From an uncultured Prevotella sp. (lineage in GTDB: Bacteria; Bacteroidota; Bacteroidia; Bacteroidales; Bacteroidaceae): a stretch of DNA of 18,554 bases. Both the position numbers and the translations under genes were made by a program. Below, piece after piece: positions 15,863-18,554 of the stretch; position 1 is the stretch's first letter; every line of letters starts with the position of its first letter. Under the pieces are notes generated by a model. It made no database searches, was not told where the DNA came from, and saw nothing but the letters and a program-made list of their open reading frames with translations. The stretch spans positions 1 to 18,554 of the forward strand of contig UQWP01000070.1 of NCBI GenBank assembly GCA_900544825.1, read 5' to 3'.

Positions 15863-16831
15863 TTAGAATGCCTTGGCATGAACGCATTTCATGTTCTTTT
15901 CCAGCTGGGCAGTAGAGCTGGCACCTACCAGTACGCTGGTAACGCCTTTCTGGTGCAGAATCCACGCCAGTACCATTTCGGCGAGGGTTTCGCCACGTTC
16001 GCCGGCTTCCGCATTCCATTGCTTCAGCTGCTCCAGGAGTTCCGGGGTCAGGGCGCTGTGCTTCAGGAAGTGCTCCTTTGCCATACGGCTATCGGATGGG
16101 ATGCCGTTGAGATAGCGGTCGGTGAGGAGACCTTGGGCGAGGGGAGAGAAGGAGATGAATCCGATGCCGTTTTCGTGGCAGTAGTCGAGGGTTCCGTTCT
16201 CCTGCGGCTCCTTGTTCAGCATGTTGAGCTTATCCTGGAAGATGAGCAGCGGACAGTCGCGCTCCTTCAGATATTGATCTGCGAACTTCAGGGCTTCCAA
16301 AGGCCATCGGCTGATGCCGAGATAGAGCGCCTTGCCCTGCTTCACGATATCTACCATAGCCTGGAGGGTTTCCTCAAGCGGCGTATTCGGGTCGTAGCGA
16401 TGACTGTAGAAGAGATCCACATAGTCCAGATTCATGCGCTTGAGACTCTGGTCGAGGCTCGCCATCAGATACTTGCGTGATCCCCAGTTGCCGTAAGGAC
16501 CTTCCCACATATCGTATCCCGCCTTGGTAGAGATGAAGAGTTCGTCGCGATAGGGCAGGAAGTCATCCTTCATCAGTTTGCCCATGGTTTCCTCAGCGCT
16601 TCCGTATGGAGGACCATAGTTGTTGGCGAGGTCGAAGTGAGTGATTCCGTGGTCGAAGGCATAGTGGGTGATGGCACGGCTTCTCTCGTAAGGATCCACT
16701 CCTCCGAAGTTGTGCCAGAATCCCAGACTAATCTTAGGCAGCAAGACTCCGCTCTTGCCGCATCTCTGATAGAGTGCCTCTGCATCGCCATAGCGATTGG
16801 CATCGGCAGTGTAGATTCCTTTTAAGTCCAT
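15863..16831 (-). CDS. Aldo/keto reductase, YghZ (GpR)-like
   Basis: 322-residue NADPH-dependent aldo/keto reductase. The catalytic tetrad is Asp67, Tyr72, Lys103 and His144 (FDLANNYGPPYGSAEE, STKAGYDMWEGPYG, FYSHRYDPNT). These segments and the N-terminus (RCGKSGVLLPKISLGFWHNF) resemble E. coli YghZ, which reduces L-glyceraldehyde 3-phosphate and methylglyoxal. The NADP-binding end is present (VTSVLVGASSTAQLEKN). The protein stops about 25 residues earlier than YghZ, so the C-terminal helix is short or missing. A detoxifying role is inference. It is a single-gene unit with a clear promoter and terminator. Confidence 0.92.
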   Translation of the reverse strand: MDLKGIYTADANRYGDAEALYQRCGKSGVLLPKISLGFWHNFGGVDPYERSRAITHYAFDHGITHFDLANNYGPPYGSAEETMGKLMKDDFLPYRDELFISTKAGYDMWEGPYGNWGSRKYLMASLDQSLKRMNLDYVDLFYSHRYDPNTPLEETLQAMVDIVKQGKALYLGISRWPLEALKFADQYLKERDCPLLIFQDKLNMLNKEPQENGTLDYCHENGIGFISFSPLAQGLLTDRYLNGIPSDSRMAKEHFLKHSALTPELLEQLKQWNAEAGERGETLAEMVLAWILHQKGVTSVLVGASSTAQLEKNMKCVHAKAF

Positions 16832-16868
16832 AATTCCTATTTATTTTGTGTTTGAATATTGTCGTTCA

Positions 16869-16900
16869 CAAAGTTAATCTTTCTCAACGATAATTCCAAA
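16869..16900 (-). promoter_or_regulatory. Promoter of the aldo/keto reductase gene
   Basis: On the minus strand a -33 TTTG (16900-16897), a 20-nt spacer and a -7 box TAACTTTG (16876-16869) make a full Bacteroidota promoter, about 38 nt before the start codon. Confidence 0.75.
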
Positions 16901-16946
16901 TATTAGTGTAACAATTAGTTAGTTGTTATTGTTATTTAACGGCTAA

Positions 16947-17441
16947 TTGTTATCTTTAGAGTATTTTAATTGGTACAATGCTTTGGCAGCAAGTCTCCTG
17001 TCACTGCTCGGTTTTTCATCTTGTGGAGCTGGAATATGGGGTGATGACCCCGAACTCTATGGTACTCCAACTACTGCCTACGAGGCGAAAGGAAATATTA
17101 CGGCAGAGGATGGTACTCCTGTAGAAGGCATCAAAGCCATCATTGCGAGTTGCCAGCAAAGTAGCTATACCGGCAAGATGCATTATACTCATATCGACTC
17201 TACTTACACTGACCAAAATGGTAACTACACGATAAAATCGGGAAGTAGCTGGCCTGTATCAGAAGAGTATACCAAAATCTTGCTGGAAGATGTGGATGGT
17301 GAGAAGAATGGTGGAACCTTTGCCAATGATACGATAGAAGGTAAGGAGCTGACCTTTAAGAAAACAGCAGAAGGAAGCGGCGCCTGGGATAATGGAACTT
17401 ATGAAATAATCGGCAACAAGAAACTGAAGAAGAAAAAGTAA
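16947..17441 (+). CDS. Putative radical SAM-associated lipoprotein (TIGR04134-like)
   Basis: 164 residues if translation begins at TTG 16947, which directly follows an in-frame TAA. A hydrophobic segment (ALAASLLSLLGFSSC) ends in a lipobox with Cys26, so the product should be a lipoprotein. The mature part has a carboxypeptidase-regulatory-like beta pattern (AKGNITAEDGTPVEGIKAII, then YTDQNGNYTIKSGS) and ends in a lysine run (NKKLKKKK). This form, next to a radical SAM/SPASM gene, fits the Bacteroidota lipoprotein family paired with TIGR04133-type proteins. There is no in-frame ATG and no Lys or Arg before the hydrophobic core, which is unusual for a signal peptide. The 5' end may be damaged or the start misplaced (TTG 16983 is another option). 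No TAnnTTTG box is seen upstream. Confidence 0.7.
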   Translation: MLSLEYFNWYNALAASLLSLLGFSSCGAGIWGDDPELYGTPTTAYEAKGNITAEDGTPVEGIKAIIASCQQSSYTGKMHYTHIDSTYTDQNGNYTIKSGSSWPVSEEYTKILLEDVDGEKNGGTFANDTIEGKELTFKKTAEGSGAWDNGTYEIIGNKKLKKKK

Positions 17442-17495
17442 TCTTCTGCTTCTGTGTTTTCACTATTTCCTCTTGATTAAATAAGATAATTCAGT

Positions 17496-18501
17496 ATGAC
17501 GAAGATAGAACCCTTATCCTTGCGCCGAAGACTCGCTCTGGAGATTTGGCGCAAGGGGTATCAGCATATAGTAGAGGAGCATCCGCTGCGCCAGCTCTTC
17601 TGGGAATGTACCCTGCGCTGCAACCTGCATTGCCGCCATTGCGGAAGCGATTGCAAGGTAAAGGCGGGAGTAACCGATATGCCCCTTCAGGATTTTCTGC
17701 GGGTGCTAGATAACATCAGCCAACATACGGATCCTCATCAGGTATTCGTCATCGTAACAGGGGGAGAACCCTTGATGCGTGAGGACATCGCACAATGTGG
17801 AGCTGCCATTTACAAGAAGGGTTTCCCATGGGGAATGGTAACCAATGCACTCTATCTTACTCCTCAGAAATTCAATGACTTACTGAAAGCAGGACTCCAT
17901 ACCATGACCATCAGCATGGATGGATTGGGTGATGAGCACAACTGGATGCGGGGCAACAAGCATAGTTTCGAGATGGTTTCGCAAGCCATCGACCTTCTGA
18001 TTTCGCATCCCGAAATCAAGTTTGATATCCTTACCTGCGTCAATCGCCACAATTATCCCCATCTTGATGGCATCAAGCTTCTGATCCTGATATGCATCTC
18101 ATGCCGGAAGAATGCAAAGGCATTCTGGAGTTTATCAAGCAGACCCGAAAAGAGGGTAGGATAGCGTGCAGCTATGGTTGCGAGGGCTTCATGGGCAACT
18201 TCGAAGGCGATATCCGCAATACTTTCTATGGTTGTCATGCAGGCGTAACCGTAGGTTCGGTCTTGGTAGATGGCTCTATTTCAGCCTGTGCCAGCATCCG
18301 TTCCAACTATCATCAGGGCAATATCTATCAGGATGATTTCATGGATATCTGGCAGCATCGTTTCCTGCCTTACCGCAACCGTGAATGGATGCGGAAGGGC
18401 GAGTGTGCCGAGTGCAGATACTTCAGATACTGCCAGGGTAGCGGCATGCATCTTCGTGATGATGAGGGCAATCTCATCATGTGCCCGCTGCATAGATGTA
18501 A
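17496..18501 (+). pseudogene. Radical SAM/SPASM protein (TIGR04133-like), frameshifted by deletion
   Basis: The first part reads from ATG 17496: CTLRCNLHCRHCG holds the radical SAM cluster motif (Cys42, Cys46, Cys49), and TGGEP is at 88-92. This frame closes at 18164 after about 28 unrelated residues. From 18083 another frame continues the family sequence (DPDMHLMPEECKGILEFI, then YGCEGFMGNFEGDIRN and the SPASM-type cysteines in GECAECRYFRYC) to the window edge region. Homology leaves the first frame near residue 194 (18077). The stretch that should link them, roughly 20-25 residues with a VKxWR-like segment, is absent. The frames fit a loss of 3n+1 bases. The enzyme would lack its barrel end and be inactive unless this is an assembly error. 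The second frame has no stop before the window ends; ATG-TAA at 18496-18501 in a third frame may mark the original end. Confidence 0.82.
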
Positions 18502-18502
18502 G

Positions 18503-18536
18503 AGGGTGTGTCATAAGTCCATGACGCACCCTTTTT
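18503..18536 (+). terminator. Hairpin and T-tract after the radical SAM gene
   Basis: 12-bp stem with one G-U pair: 18503-18514 (AGGGTGTGTCAT) pairs with 18521-18532, with a 6-nt loop, followed by T5. It has the form of an intrinsic terminator. The GGGTGTGTCA stem also resembles terminal repeats of some insertion sequences, and the window ends too soon to tell. Confidence 0.65.
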
Positions 18537-18554
18537 CGCAAAAACTCCTACTTG

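Overview
The window looks like a chromosomal segment from a Bacteroidota genome, most likely the Prevotella/Segatella group. This rests on gene families typical of that lineage (GH3-like adenylating enzyme, Big_5-type lipoprotein, DUF3108 protein, radical SAM protein with a partner lipoprotein) and on Bacteroidota-type promoters (-7 box TAnnTTTG, sometimes with a -33 TTTG) upstream of six genes. Genus is an inference; no rRNA or tRNA gene was seen.

Layout: 191-1699 (+) GH3-like protein with its own promoter and a terminator-like double hairpin. 1782-6475 (+) a tight three-gene envelope operon: Ig-like lipoprotein, DUF3108 secreted protein, membrane-anchored calcineurin-like phosphoesterase. 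It ends at a strong bidirectional hairpin shared with convergent cysS (8027-6537, -). A 404-bp divergent spacer then separates cysS from a CoA-transferase/acetyl-CoA hydrolase (8432-9937, +). The 533-bp stretch 9938-10470 has no gene but is rich in structure: a perfect 24-bp inverted repeat, about seven degenerate copies of a 22-bp tandem repeat, and a perfect 20-bp inverted repeat next to the trmH-family stop codon.

From 15635 down to 10471 five genes run on the minus strand: U32-family protein (TrhP-like), a nuclease-methyltransferase fusion, a specificity subunit, a SufE-like protein and a SpoU/TrmH methyltransferase. The fusion plus separate S subunit has the architecture of a BcgI-like (Type IIB) restriction-modification system. 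Its genes are more AT-rich than their neighbours, so they are probably an acquired cassette. The S gene stop overlaps the sufE start by one base (TAATG), so the Fe-S/tRNA housekeeping genes now read from the cassette.

The right end holds a YghZ-like aldo/keto reductase (-) with a clean promoter and terminator. Divergent to it (+) lie a putative radical SAM-associated lipoprotein with a doubtful start and its radical SAM/SPASM partner. The latter is broken by an internal deletion that shifts the frame, so this two-gene system looks like it is decaying. The strongest leads are the BcgI-like cassette with its coupling to sufE, the repeat-laden spacer at 9938-10470, and the decaying radical SAM/lipoprotein pair.
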